From Chaetoderma sp. LZ-2023a (Eukaryota > Mollusca > Caudofoveata > Chaetodermatida > Chaetodermatidae): a stretch of 64,000 nucleotides of DNA. The notes below the pieces were generated by a model, which made no database searches, was not told where the DNA came from, and saw only the letters and a program-made list of their open reading frames with translations. Positions 31,135 through 43,662 of this stretch are shown here, piece after piece. Location of the stretch: contig CM067366.1 in NCBI GenBank assembly GCA_034401795.1, positions 85,474,964 to 85,538,963 of the forward strand. The letters run 5' to 3'. The position numbers and the translations under genes were made by a program. The first letter of the stretch is position 1. Every line of letters begins with the position of its first letter.

Positions 31135-31507
31135 TGAAACTCTCTGACATCCTGAGACGGTATACTCTTTGACATCGTGAGAATGTATAATCTTTGACAT
31201 CGTGAGAAGGTATACTCTTTGACATCGTGAGAAGGTGTACTCTTTGACATCGTGAGAAGGTATACTCTTTGACATCGTGAGAAGGTATACTCTCTGACAT
31301 CAAGAGAAGGTATACTCTTTGACATCGTGAGAAGGTATACTCTCTGACATCGTGAGAAGGTATACTCTTTGACATCGTGAGAAGGTATACTCTCTGACAT
31401 CAAGAGAAGGTATACTCTTTGACATCGTGAGACGGTATACTCTGACATCGTGAGAAGGTATGCTCTCTGACATCAAGAGAAGGTATACTCTTTGACATCT
31501 GGAGAAG
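31135..31507. repeat. 25-bp minisatellite, about 15 units
   Basis: Unit contains TCTTTGACATCGTGAGAAGG followed by TATAC, with variants CAAGAG and GACGG. Translations in all frames are repetitive and not genes. Confidence 0.9.
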
Positions 31508-31559
31508 GAATATTGAAGAAATAGTGATGTTTATGTAACGAACCAATATCCAAATTGAG

Positions 31560-32305
31560 ACATTTTTTTAATGGCGCAGGGCCAATGTACATATTGGATA
31601 TTGGTCAATGGCGCAGGACCGATATACAATCTCATATTTGTGCCAAAATACAAATGATATCGGCGCAAGGACCAATATTCAAATTATATTATCACAGGGA
31701 CCAATATTCAAATAATAATGGGGTACGGGTAAATATTCAAATGATAATGGGGTAAGGGTAAATATCAAAATAATAATGGGGTAATGGTAAATAGCCAAAT
31801 GATGATGGCGTAAGGGTAAATAGCCAAATGATGACGGTGTAAGGGTAAATATTCAAATAATAACAGTGTACGGGTAAATATTCAAATAATAATGGGGTAC
31901 GGGTAAATATCCAAATAATAACGGGGTAGGGATAAATATCCAAATAATAATGGGGTACGGGTAAATATCCAAATAATAATGGGGTAAGGGTAAATAGCCA
32001 AATGATGATGGCGTAAGGGTAAATAGCCAAATGATGACGGTGTAAGGGTAAATAGCCAAATGATGACGGTGTAAGGGTAAATATTCAAATAATAACAGTG
32101 TACGGGTAAATATTCAAATAATAATGGGGTACGGGTAAATATCCAAATAATAACGGGGTAGGGATAAATATCCAAATAATAATGGGGTACGGGTAAATAT
32201 CCAAATAATAATGGGGTAGGGATAAATATCCAAATAATAATGGGGTAAGGATAAATATCCAAATAATAATGGGGTAAGGGTAAATATCCAAATAATAACG
32301 GGAGC
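31560..32305. repeat. 29-bp minisatellite, over 20 units
   Basis: Unit contains GGGGTAAGGGTAAATATCCA and AATAATAAT, with alternating variants in blocks (a block near 31760-31960 recurs at 31980-32180). Diverged GGCGCAGGACCAATAT units lead in from 31560. Because 29 is not a multiple of three and the unit lacks minus-strand stops, all three minus frames are open. Confidence 0.9.
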
Positions 32306-32727
32306 AGGTGTTATAAATGACATCAGTTGTTGATTTCATTTATACGACCTAATCTACGACCACTTCAACACAGTTTTATTAGTATCATGGTCAGTCTCAG
32401 AAGAATTTTATGTTTTAAATAATTTCATAAATATTTCCAACATTAAAACAGACGGTCAGTGTACGTGCAGCTGTGCCTAGCTGTCTGTTAGAATAACAAC
32501 ACTGTATAAACTTATAGCATTTAAATTGTCTAAGCACACTTCTTATTACGTGTGATTATTGCGCGCCCACCTTTCGTTATCATTTGGTCCTTGGCCCTTG
32601 CACCAATATCATTTGGATAATGATCACTGACGCCATTTGTATAGGGGTTCGCTATATTTACACCAAAATGATTACACAACATCTAACCCACGCGAGAGTA
32701 TGAAATAATTAGTTGCTTAGCTAGAAA
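32306..32727. other. No recognised feature
   Basis: AT-rich spacer; no ORF or repeat recognised. Confidence 0.4.
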
Positions 32728-33085
32728 TAAAAGGATCCATTTATAGCTAAGCTCCGCCCATTTCTAGCTAAGCTCCGCCCATTTATAGCTAAGTTCCGCC
32801 CATTTATAGCTAAGCTCCGCCCATTTCTAGCTAAGCTCCGCCCACTTTGTACTCATGATGGAATTGATTTTAAACATAGAAAACTATGTAACTAAGTTGT
32901 TGCATATTTTGAAAGTAATTAATCTGGAAAATGTCGCTGAAACATCTCGCGGTCAAATTAGTTTCAAAATATCCAATTCTTCGTGACGGACTTTCCAGTT
33001 TCATGAACGCGTCTTTTTGCTGTGACGTCCACTGATAAGTGACGTAATTTAATTATGACGTCAGATATTTGAGGGACAGATAGGA
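32728..33085 (+). repeat. Hairpin repeat family S, copy 5, with 21-bp expansion
   Basis: Five tandem ATTTATAGCTAAGCTCCGCC-type units, then GATGGAATTGATTTTAAACA, TTGCATATTTTGAAAGTAAT, GTCAAATTAGTTTCAAAATA and TTATGACGTCAGATATTTGA. The TGACGTCA word is a perfect CRE-like palindrome, also in copy 6. Confidence 0.75.
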
Positions 33086-33361
33086 TCTGTTCATTGAGAA
33101 ATTGCTGTACTTTCAGAAGCTGATATGTACCGTATGACAAACATATGGTGACTCGGTAAGAAAGATATGACCTTTCTACAGCCTGTTTTACTGCATAATC
33201 CCATGACTACTGACCTTTATATAAGTATGTGTGCATGTAATCATATTAAATAGGCTACAGTTGTTTTATTAGGTGCATGTTGGTGGGGTGGGGGCTATAA
33301 TTGCTATCCACCAACCAACCACTTATAGGCCCTACCCACCGACCTCAATAAATCCTGTGTG

Positions 33362-34010
33362 AGTAGTAAGTCCAGGATCAGAAAAATACGATCTCCCCTT
33401 TGGGAGCTGCCCTTTGGCGATTGGTGGTTCGCATCGCCTCTCTACCCCTGAGGCATAGATAGACAAGACTTGTGGTATATAAATCATGCCATCTCCCTAG
33501 TGGATGACCCGGTATGTGCATGTTAGGTGCAGTGGGCGCCGCTGATCGCTGAAGCTTTCAAAGGAATGTGTATTTTTCTAATCCAGGACATACTACTGTG
33601 TAACCACCAGCGGGGGAGCTACCGATTCAGTGCACTTAACCTCAGAGTATCAGGCGAAAGAGTGAGGTCTGTGTCCTGTGAGCAGTTTTATCGGTAGAGT
33701 AGTAGAAGAGTAGGAAGGCTGGACCACACCCTCCTTGTGATGATGGTGCGGCAAATCTCACCAGCCAGCAAACAAACAAAAGCCCCGATCAGACTAGACA
33801 CACGTTATTTAGCAGCTTCCAGCTATAGCATGCATTTTCGAGATACAGCACACATGCCACAGTTGGTCTATGTTACTTGACCCGGCCCTAGCCATCAGGC
33901 TGGTCCCCATCCCTAATTCTGGGGCACACCCTCTGATGAAGCGGTGAGTCAAATCTCACCCACCACCAGCCGAACAGAAAATCCAACCAGAGCAGCCCCA
34001 CATCCCTCGG
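33362..34010. repeat. Left TIR of the decayed Polinton
   Basis: Contains GGATCAGAAAAATACGATCT, GGGAGCTGCC and, further in, CCGAACAGAAAATCCAACCA, all matched in inverse near the right end. Confidence 0.75.
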
Positions 34011-34839
34011 GAAGTGATATATCAGCGATTCACGGATCCCATCAGCCTTGCTAACATCCATTTAGAGATAACCAGGCATAGAGGTATAAACAAAGGTTGG
34101 TGTAACACAACTACGTGCAATAGCAAAGCAATTCCATCTTAGAGACCACTCTAAGGCCAACAAAGCTTACCTGCTCCAGATGATTGGACAGGTCCTAACT
34201 GGGTAGTGGCAGAAGCTACTCTTCCGAGCAATGAATATGGGGAGATTTCGAGTGATTATCAAACGTGACCCTGAGAAACTCCCACAAGAAAGCACAGCAG
34301 TGCCGTGAGATTCAGCAGTTGGGTGAGGAGGTGACTGCTAGCCTGCGAGCCAAGGCTGCCACTACTCGGATGACAGACCATCCACTGGTATGTCTACCTC
34401 ACCTGTGGATAATCGGTAGGCGGGTAATAAAGGGGCCGAGATCTGAATCCTTATCCCAGAGTAGCAGGCATGAAGGCTAGCACAGTCTCAATGAACACAT
34501 TGGTGAAATGGAGGCAGAGGGGGAGAAGACGGCGAACACTATGCTAGGCATTCTTAAGAGGTCTAGACGGAGACATCATAGTTCATATCATGGAGAAGAC
34601 CCAACAGACTGTCCAGAATGCCTTCTACCTTAGCTACAGCTGTATCACATCCGCCTTGTCGATGATGGTAGGGCGATGCCATTCCACACAAATGCCTCCG
34701 ATGAGCACCTGGATAAATACACAAGGAGCAGCCCAAACATGAGTGACTGCCAGAGAGCATGCATACGTCGACCCAAGCAATATCGATCAGCCGAACATCA
34801 AGTGGACCTTCGTCCACTCAACACACATTGAAGTCAAAG

Positions 34840-36125
34840 CTGTTATCAATCATCAGCCATTACTCGGGACAAGCCCCCTCTCAGACTGGCTACCGTGGAG
34901 GAAGTGAATGGTGGCGCTTGATACCTACACGGACAACCTGTGTCTCTAGAGATATCTAGCAATGCATCAGGGGGCGAGCCCTGATAGAGGTACTGCTCAT
35001 GCACGAAAGCTTGCTAAATAGTTCCACAGCAAGCCTGTGATTGATGTACCGAAGACCTCACTCCATCAACTGGACAATGTAGAATTCTTCACAAAACCAG
35101 TATTCAAATTTATGAATCTGGCACGGCAGGAATTGCAGCCCAAGAGGTCATCTGGCACTTGACCAGGCACACTATCCGAACACCATGCCTTCTTCATTAA
35201 ATATATCTCCAAGCTGGCTGACACCTTCATGCGTAGCCACTGTTAGCAGCAGTTCATTCAGGCATGTCATCGCCAGCGACATGCTGACTGCTGCACAGTT
35301 GGGGAAACTACCATCGAATGTTCTTGAGAGAAGAATGAGGCACCATTGTCAGCATACGAGAAAGCCTTCTACTCACATCAACAGGCTAGTGCGACTGCCA
35401 CAGACTGGCTCGATTACGATACTCAACAAAGAGGCGTACATATCCATTATGCAGGCTGTGGCCATGGCGGTGAACATTGGATCGAAGGAGCTCCCAATGC
35501 TGGATATGAGCCTACTACCATCACCATCAGTATCATGACTGTTTCTGGCACATATGCCCTCAACATTACACAGTGAGAGATTAGCAACAACTCCATATCC
35601 ACAACACAACTGCCACTGTCAGTATGGCAAGCTAGTATGCCCTACCCACATCCTCAGTGTCTAGGACTTTGAAGCCGTCCTAGATGGGACCGAGACCCAT
35701 CGTACAGAGACTCTCACAATCGCGAACACCCACACACCCATATCAGTGGCATTCACTTTCTCCCTAGCCGGCTCTGTGGGGGAGCCGATACATCTGTGCA
35801 ATGCCGACCTAAACAGCTGACCATATGATGTATGCAGGAGATCCAATGACAAGCATACAGAATCTGTACGGCGCTCAGACCACATTTCATGCCAGCAGAC
35901 ATCGACAACCTACCAAAGCGACAGCTGAGAATGATCAGCGAGTGGTGTAACAAAGTGCCCACTATGTGGTTCCATTCTGGTCGGTATGACCTGAACCTGA
36001 CTAATAGTACAGGCACAATGAAGTCAATAAGAACGCTAGCCAGGCAATATTCCTCATCACACTCGAGATGAAGTTTCTCGATGTGTGGAATTACCTCAGC
36101 CCTGGGGTCTCCTATGAGGCGTAGA
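34840..36125 (+). pseudogene. Polinton protein-primed DNA polymerase B, fragmented
   Basis: Pieces of one polymerase occur in order across shifting frames. Near 34860-35100 is an N-terminal-region match (LDTYTDNLCL, then ARKLAK). Near 35346-35576 comes RGVHIHYAGCGHGGEHWIEG. Near 35665 is DFEAVLDG (exonuclease motif I, D-x-E). Near 35970 is FHSGRYDLNL (Exo II), and at 36068 MKFLDVWNYLSPGVSYEA. Stops and frameshifts lie between them. The polymerase palm (DTD region) was not found downstream, so the C-terminal half seems deleted. These blocks are typical of Polinton polymerases and support the classification of the element. Not functional. Confidence 0.8.
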
Positions 36126-36640
36126 TCAACGCCTATTGGTGTACACAGCAGAACTATCCCTGGAGTCACTGAGCCCGCTGACACGCGAAATCGTTCATAT
36201 CAGGCAGGCTTGCGCCCAGCTCATGGAGGATCCATCTCACTGGGTAGTATATGTGGAATCCGAATACTGCTTCAGAAGTGCTGGAATGAAGTAAGCCAAC
36301 ACTGACCCCCACATACAGGTGTGGCACACCACACGGCAAATGACAGATTTAGGCCTACCATTTAGGTATAGTGATTTTGCCTTGCACCCTTGATGGTGAT
36401 CCTGAGATTGGTCAGCAATCATGGATTGATGGAGAATCCTGTGCGGGGATGTCCATCAACTGTAATTGAGATTGGTGTTAGTCTGGTATGTTATCCAACA
36501 GATAATGTCACCTCCCATAGGGAGTAATGAGGAGGCACGGTTGGCTCTTGACAATTGTTGTGATGTTCAGTGGGAAGGTCATCTATTGGACTGAACGGTA
36601 CGGGACGAGATGGTGTAACAACGTGAGGAAAGATTTTTTT
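36126..36640. other. Downstream remnant sequence in the Polinton
   Basis: Probably decayed coding sequence; short ORFs on both strands have no recognised motif. Confidence 0.35.
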
Positions 36641-37774
36641 CTAACAATGCGCAAGTTAGGTTTATTCAAACCATAAGATGCGAGATGTGTTCTGAAATAT
36701 AATCAGAAATTATCTCACATAATACAATAATAATAATAATAACGATATAAATAGCGAAGTGATACAGTAATAAACAATGCAGAAAATGAACAATGCGGTA
36801 ATATATGCTTTACAATAACCGTACCTAGGTAGTAGACCTAGTGGAACGTTATTCATTGCTGTAAAACGATAAACCACTGGTGCTCATATAATAATTCCGA
36901 GCACTTCTATATCATTACGATGACGTCAAAAATAATAACACGAATATGCAATCGATGAACGATTGGTTTCTCTCTCAAGATGCTATCTTTGTAAACTGTA
37001 GTAATCTTAAATAGTAACAGCCTACAACAATACCACTTCAGACAAACACCAGTCTTATTGATGTGCCATTGTGCACCACTACAACTACACCTGCGATGAC
37101 AAGCAGAGAAATGACCCCTGGTCCTATTATCTCAATGGAATTATGCAAACTAAATTTATATAATAACCAAATTCAGAATGCTACGCTCGCGTGTAATACC
37201 TGTTATCTATAAAATAGTTCAGCTGTAAGACAACATCGAAAGATCATATTTGTATCAACCTGACAGTTAAAATAGTTAACGAAGCTATTGAATTTACTCA
37301 GTATGCAATACTTGTCTACAAAGGCCGAGATTGGTGGCCCAAATTTGACATCTAGAAACAGATTTTAAACACTAAACTTCCGTATCTGAAGAGTTGATCC
37401 TCCCCGAGTTCTCTTCAACAAAGCAGCAATTCTTGAGTCTGAGAACGTAATCTTGAGAATCAAATCGTATTCTAAATAACCATATTAAATTGTCGGTCTT
37501 TTATAATCAAGGAGCATGGGTTGGTCACACAATGTGGGTGTAGGTGTCTACAGCAATGGTTCCTGTTTACTGATAGAACAACAGATAATTTTGATGTCAG
37601 ATCCGTTATTTCGTAATGCAGTTCCGTCAACATGCTACGTCATACTGTAAGCGTCCAATCAAGTCAGTGATGTCGGGAAATACATCATGAGTATATCAGT
37701 TTTCTTCCGTGTAGGTGTGATCAAAACAATGCATACATCCGTAAACAAATTAATTAAGAATTCAGTTCATCAAA
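36641..37774. other. AT-rich non-coding region inside the Polinton
   Basis: No ORF recognised. Base composition is clearly more AT-rich than the flanking remnant genes, so it may be a spacer or a later insertion. Confidence 0.4.
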
Positions 37775-38377
37775 CTATATCCGCCATTTATGGACATGAG
37801 TGTTCAAAACATCTACACTAGTTATTTTAAAGCTGTTGCATACACAACATAATTTTTGATATCGTGGAGACCTACAATGTGACCTCGCCGCCGTATCATA
37901 TTGTTTTTTAGTGTCTCTATGTCTAGATGCCAACTTGAGGTATTGTCCAGTCACTTTGATATTCTCATTTCTGCATATAGTTTGGGGCTTCAGGACGTGG
38001 TGGTACTCTTCATTACTGACCTGTCCATCCGCGAGAGCTTTGCTGACAGACTCGTTGATAGCCTGTATTGTGTGTCTCTGACCAACTCCCAGGCCGGTGG
38101 CCTGAACAGTGACGGAAAGGATCAGCCCACTCAATGGGATAGCAACTATCACACCCACCCATGAAGCAAGTGTGGCGATTGCCATCACGCACTCACTGGC
38201 TCCATTCACACCAGCAGCTACATGTGTCTGGTTGTTGTAGGCTGCTGTATGCCACCTGCACGTACCGGTGTACTTTTCGGCATCGTGGATGAGATTCTGC
38301 TTGATAGTGTCAATCTGCTTGAGTCGCCAGCCATGGAGTGTGCCACCCTTACCAGCTGTGGACTGTGCCGCCTTCAT
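37775..38377 (-). CDS. 200-aa Polinton-associated protein of unknown function with a hydrophobic segment
   Basis: An open 200-aa frame. It has one strongly hydrophobic stretch at about residues 67-90 (ASWVGVIVAIPLSGLILSV), followed by VSKALADGQVSNEEYHHVLK at about 110-130. The SKALADGxxSxEEF-type signature after a Gly/Ala-rich hydrophobic segment is, from memory, found in uncharacterised proteins of other metazoan Polinton-like elements; this needs a search. The C-terminal 50 residues with CCVCNSFK may be out of the original frame. Capsid-related or membrane functions are speculation. Confidence 0.5.
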   Translation of the reverse strand: MKAAQSTAGKGGTLHGWRLKQIDTIKQNLIHDAEKYTGTCRWHTAAYNNQTHVAAGVNGASECVMAIATLASWVGVIVAIPLSGLILSVTVQATGLGVGQRHTIQAINESVSKALADGQVSNEEYHHVLKPQTICRNENIKVTGQYLKLASRHRDTKKQYDTAARSHCRSPRYQKLCCVCNSFKITSVDVLNTHVHKWRI

Positions 38378-39870
38378 CAGGTGTCAAGGCAGGGTGTAAT
38401 GCCGGTTGCTTTTGCCACTCTGCTTCACCTGAATAATCTGCTGATGAGACATCATAACATTGATCTTGAAGAGCCTGGTGAAACATGCCAGTTTGTTTGT
38501 GGGAAGACATACCTCTCTTAGACGCCAGTTTAATCCGACTTACACTCCGGTATCAGTGACCTTCAAAGCTGTGATATCTTAAACTTCATCTAGCCACCCT
38601 GATACTTCTCCCGACGTTATTTGGCGTTCTTGCAGTTATGCTCCTGTGCCTCCTCTTCTACCCATAGTGTTCATCATCTGTGAGGCCTTGGTTAGACTGT
38701 AATCTCGGCATCATCGTCGTCGCGTCGTCTCTGTGTCATCTCGGTACTCTGTTAATATCAGCTTACCCGCTGTAGTCACTCGCCTTCTTGCTGTAGGATT
38801 ATCTGGGCCATCTCAGCTAGTGGGGTTCCTCCATCTCCATTGCCAGTACCATGACAAAGGTGAAATATGTCATGTATGATATCATGTTGATAGCTCAATG
38901 AGAAGCAGCAGCATAAACTCTAAATGGGCATCCGACAGCCAATCTGTGCTGGCATATAGGTTAATGGTAGGCCTGTTAAACAGGTGGTTTGCGGGTGGTA
39001 AACATGTTGGAACATGGTGGGTCTGTTGGTAACTGGCTACCATGGCTGGCACTATATAAGCCTTCAGAAGCCATTGACCTAGAGGTCATGCTGCTTTCTA
39101 CTGTCATGAAGAAGAATGGCATGCTTCGGAAGCTTTACATCTGTGGGTCGTCGTTTGCAACCTATATAGGGCAGGACGACAATGTCCTAGGTGGCGTGGG
39201 TCATAGAGTTGGTGTCACCAGTGGGAAGCACCTGCTGTGTCGTCCCTTTGATGGGCCAGAACAAGCTAAGCTATTGACATCCAAGAGAACATCCTACGAA
39301 ATCCAAGTCATCAGTCCAGACAACACATATCATAATATAACTGCGTATTCTAGCTGAGGGTAGAATGAAGCAGTTAGCATCCGCCACTGATGAGATTAAG
39401 ATCGGTCTGAAACCCGTACATAGCTCGAACTGACGGAGATATTTCCCGACTAGTTCACTCTGTTTAGTTTAACCCTCCATGTATGCCCATGGCCTCGATC
39501 AGTATACTTAAAGCCATGCTGGGTTCGTGACTGGACAACAGACTGCCATGATTTTGGATGTCAAGTGGACACAATTCCGAAATGTGCCACGGTTCAATCC
39601 ATACAGTGATCATCTGCAGGAAAATATCTATGATCGCGTCACTCCCATGAAGACTGTGAGTTCATCTGCACTTCTATGGTGTGCGCGGGGCTGTCTGCAT
39701 GATACACCCTCTCAACATCAGATTCACTGTATCACGTGAACATGTCAGAGTCTGCCATGGGCCAGGTAGTAAACACTTTAACATTCTACAGGGTGAGCAT
39801 AGCCAAGGTACATGGAAGAACATATGGGTAATGCCGACGCGACAATGGTCGTGGATACGTGTTTAGTTGT
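38378..39870. other. Likely decayed coding region of the Polinton
   Basis: Contains a 122-aa frame at 38989-39357 (plus; includes GQDDNVLGGVGHRVGV) and a 70-aa frame at 39527-39739 (plus). Neither is recognised. Their composition is less AT-rich than the spacer, consistent with decayed structural genes. Confidence 0.35.
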
Positions 39871-40300
39871 ACAGCTGGCCAAATGAGTCATACTATGAAG
39901 GTTCTTGGACATGCTCAAAACATTCATATTATGAAGGCTTTGGGTGTGGCAAAAACAGTCCTACTATGAAGACTGTGGTTGTGGCCAAAACATTCCTTCA
40001 ATGAAGGTTTTGGACGTGTCCAACTGACCCGACCCATGAGAGCTGGTTGGCCGGGGCGAGGATGGGACCAGTGATGCATCCCAAAATCATGTTATAGCTG
40101 GGAGCTGCCTGCCCCGCCAGCTGGGGCATGGTCCAGAACTGTGACGCTGACTGTGACTACGCGTTTGTTTGAGCATCTGGCCAACCCATTCCTAATATGA
40201 TGGTTTTGGGTATGTCCAAAACATTTATACTTAGATGCCTTTGGATAAGGTTTTTAGTGTGGCCAACCATTCCTACTATGACGGTTTTGGGCGTGTCCAA
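39870..40300. repeat. Imperfect tandem repeats near the right TIR
   Basis: Repeated ACTATGAAGGTTTTGGACGT and TGGCCAAAACATTC blocks, about 60 bp apart, at 39885-40030 and 40180-40310. Confidence 0.65.
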
Positions 40301-40354
40301 CTGACCCGATCCAATCGAGCAGGGTGAGGCTGGACTGGGTTTGGCACCGGCCCA

Positions 40355-41102
40355 GTAGTACGACCAGCTATATGGTCAGTGTGATGCATCCGAAAATCAT
40401 GTTATAGCTGGGAGCTGCTATAGCCCCTAGAGCTGCTCTCGTCGAATTTTCTGTTTGGCTGCTGATCGGCGAGCTGTGCTTCACCGCCACACCAGGGCGT
40501 GGTCAAGAACTGGGGTTGGCAGCTGCCATGGGCTCGGGCCGGGTCCAGTTGTATCTACCAACTGTGATGTGTGTGCTGCATCTCGAAAACGCATTTTATA
40601 GCTTGGAACTGCCAAATACCCTGGGCTAGTATGGTCGAATTTTCTGGTTAGTTGCTGGTGGATGAGATTTGCCTCACCACGAGCCCAGGCAGGGCGTGGT
40701 TCAGACTTCCTACTCTTCTACTCCACTGACAAGACTACACACAGGACACATACCTCACCTTCTCGCCTGATACTATGAGATTATGTGCGGACGCACTGAA
40801 CTAGCGGTTCAGTACACATTTACAGAGCTAGTAGCTCCCACTATGCAGGTTCTACTGTAGTATATAAAGATCAGAAAATACCTCCCTCTGGTAGCTGTCA
40901 TTCAGCGGTCCGCGGCTCCCACCGCACTTACCATGCACGTACTGAGTGGGTCTCCTACAAGTATATGACATGGTTTATATACCACGAGTCTTGGCTATTA
41001 TCTGCCTATGCCTCTATGGTAAAAAGGGTGTTGGGAGCCTGGGGTCGTTAAACGGCAGCTCCCAGAGGGAGGTTGTATTTTTCTGATCCCGGACATACTA
41101 CT
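40355..41102. repeat. Right TIR of the decayed Polinton
   Basis: Inverse of 33362-34010, ending CCCGGACATACTACT. Internal duplication of the ATGTTATAGCTGGGAGCTGC block (40090, 40400, 40580) makes it longer than the left TIR. Confidence 0.75.
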
Positions 41103-41477
41103 CGCGTTCGTGCGTCAAAGGTTAAGATGATTACTTCTGAAGGCGAAAGTGCCCAGGGGCTGATGGTGATGATGCATTTTGGGAATCTAGTTATATCATC
41201 CCGTTACATGTGGCTAAGTTCTAGGTATCATTATAATCTCTGACAACAAGTATTTTCCACGTCGCTTCATTATATTGCTATGCAGTTTAACAATCGTCTT
41301 TTATGTAGTTTGTAAATAAATATTGTGACTGTTTGTTGTATATCTGAAAAGGTAGATATTACGTAATAATCGCTTATGTTAAGCCTTTTGAGATAAAGAA
41401 ATCAGTTTGTAACAACGCAGCAGTTGGTTCTGTTCATAATTTCCCCAATTCACAAACTACAAGTCATTAATTCGCTT
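41103..41477. other. No recognised feature
   Basis: AT-rich flank between the Polinton and an S-family repeat. Confidence 0.4.
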
Positions 41478-41830
41478 TTGCCGTTTCTAGTTAAGCTCCT
41501 CCCACATTTACGTGTGTTGGAATTTGAAACTGAAACCTGAATTTCCAGAATATAGATTTAAATGTAACTATATAGGTAAGCTGTTGAATGCCTATGGCAG
41601 CAACAGCTCCATGACAAATTATAGTTTCAAAATATTCAGCAGAATGCTATTAAATTGTAAATCCATCAAAAACATACAATTCGTACGCTTCATGACGGAC
41701 TTTCCACATTCATGACGGAGTTAAACGTGATAAAGTGTATGCCGTCATCTCACTAGTGATGTAGGTATTTGATCATGATTATGACGTCAGATACTTGAGT
41801 GAAAGATCGGATCTCTCCAGTTACACCTCT
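41478..41830 (+). repeat. Hairpin repeat family S, copy 6
   Basis: CGTTTCTAGTTAAGCTCCTCCC, GTTGGAATTTGAAACTGAAA, TATAGTTTCAAAATATTCAG, and TTATGACGTCAGATACTTGA. The gypsy element lies 150 bp further right. Confidence 0.7.
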
Positions 41831-41980
41831 GGTATTATGGACTTAAGCTACAAATTCCTTTATTTACGTCTGGACCACCGTGTTACATCAATCTAAAATA
41901 GAGGTGTGGCTTCTTCGAGAATACCTTTCTCGATCTCGTATCGAAGGAGATCTCGTGAGATACGAATGCGTGTTACATAT

Positions 41981-43649
41981 TGAAGATTTTCGGTCTTATC
42001 TTCTTCTTATCGAAACGTCACTAACTACTATCACCGATAACCGGAGAAGACTTATGATGGTAGGTTGCTGCGACAACCTATCTACTCCGAATATCGGGGA
42101 TGCGATTACTGGGCTCGCCTCTTCTGATGGTGATGAAGATATTTCTATCAGTAATCTGGGCCTATCTGACCTTCGAAGATGTTCAGGTAAGGCAAGGAGT
42201 GTGTTCCTTGCTTCTGGAGTCAAACACAACTACGACTATCTACTTATGTTATTACGGTTATTTATTGACTATTATACTTATAACAATGTCGACTTTTACT
42301 GTCGAAAAATAAAGGCTAAACTGTGAATATATCTCTGAATAATTGCTAGATGGATTACTCCCAGCTCTACTGATCTGATATCCAATCTAATGTTATACTA
42401 TGTGACTACTCAAATTCTATTACACGCTACTGCTATAATACGAGATAATGCTTCCTGCAAACTCACAGAGGTAGACTCTTACCTACATGAATCAATGATG
42501 GTAAAAGATTAAAGTTTAAGAGACAAAGTGCCTCTTATATACAATTTACATTTTACTAACTTCTATACATATTACGATATTTATATCTATATATATCGTA
42601 ATACATAGCTCCTGTTTCTTTCATCCTTCTAGGTAGCTATAACCACAGCTTGATTGGTCCATACACTCTTGTCCCCCAATCAACATCTGCTTATCTCTTC
42701 CTGGAAGTTCGTACCTATTCCTGTTGGTCGTTCTGACCAATCCCTGTTCGCCTATCTCTCGATTTCACTCTGAAACTTAGTTCTTTTTGTTTCTCTGCCA
42801 CAGAGTCTGACTCGATGCTCATTGATTATGACGTCATCCCGACTAATCAAACTCTGGGCTTCTCTTCTATGGAGATAACCTAAAACAGGGTCAAAGTGGT
42901 GTTGGCTGGTTCTGATTTGATGCGATCTGTCAGCTAACTAACAACATTACGGAATGTGTTGTTGTTGCATGCCTCCCTTTGATAGACATATAGTTGATAT
43001 ACAAATTTCGATTGTGTTATTAATTCCTACAGGACGCTACAATGCCTCTGTCCTGTCCATTGCCTATTGTGGATAAGCCTGTAGGAAACGAACGTTAATA
43101 AGCACATGAGCTGTATGATCTCATTGTCAGCTGGTGTTGTTGTACTTGCTTAAGGGAGTCGGAATGCCGACCGTCAACAACTATATGTCAGTCTGTTTCC
43201 TATAATTCTCTCGATTCCCATCGATTCGTATCTATTCTTATCACTCTATTATTTACTAAACTAACGGCCTAAATGACTGCCGAATTTCATAAAAGTGTAT
43301 GCCGATCCCACAGCAACAACTTTTATCTTCAACTATTGACAGACACCATCAATTCAGAACCGTCGGTCTTATTTCAATCTATTCTAATTTCTAACTTAAC
43401 CTGATGAATATACTACTATAGTTTCAATCTGGTTCCTGTTCCATTTCTGCTAAACTTATCCTATTTCCGCGAAACTGTATCCTACTAGCACTGGTCAAAG
43501 TCAACCAGTGCATCCTACTACTACGTCTCTAATTGCTACTGCAAGCTCACCTGGTATTTTCAAATATGAGAATTTCACTGAGGTCTTACTTGCAAATATA
43601 AGACGTCTACCGGGGTCATGACTTCCCATAAGACAATCCGATATCTACA
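41981..43649 (-). repeat. 3' LTR of the gypsy element
   Basis: 1,669 bp. Begins TGAAGATTTTCGG and ends ATATCTACA on the plus strand. Contains a hairpin at 42570-42603 with arms TATTACGATAT and ATATCGTAATA, whose minus strand includes a TATA-box-like TATATATAGATATAAATA; this could be the LTR promoter. Confidence 0.95.
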
Positions 43650-43650
43650 C

Positions 43651-43662
43651 ATGCCCCTCAAC
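43651..43662 (-). promoter_or_regulatory. Polypurine tract of the gypsy element
   Basis: On the minus strand GAGGGGCAT lies directly before the 3' LTR, the position expected for the plus-strand primer. Confidence 0.5.

Larger units (their letters stand above)
33362..41102. mobile_element. Decayed Polinton/Maverick element (7.7 kb)
   Basis: Ends are inverted: AGTAGTAAGTCCAGGATCAG on the left and, reverse-complemented, AGTAGTATGTCCGGGATCAG on the right. TIR homology continues for about 650-750 bp with clear divergence. Inside are a broken family B DNA polymerase (plus strand) and a 200-aa ORF (minus strand). Flanking hexamers are TGTGTG and CGCGTT; they agree at only three positions, two of the differences being C to T, so a 6-bp TSD is possible but not shown. 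Overall size is well below the usual 15-20 kb, so much has been deleted. Confidence 0.8.

Noticed and set aside
33356-41108. 6-bp TSD (TGTGTG against CGCGTT) for the decayed Polinton
   Set aside because: Only three of six positions match; CpG decay could explain it but that is not enough to claim a duplication.
41880-42326. 148-aa ORF over the 3' LTR (and 175 aa over the 5' LTR at 50609-51136)
   Set aside because: Lies antisense to the element across an LTR boundary, with no domain; probably chance.
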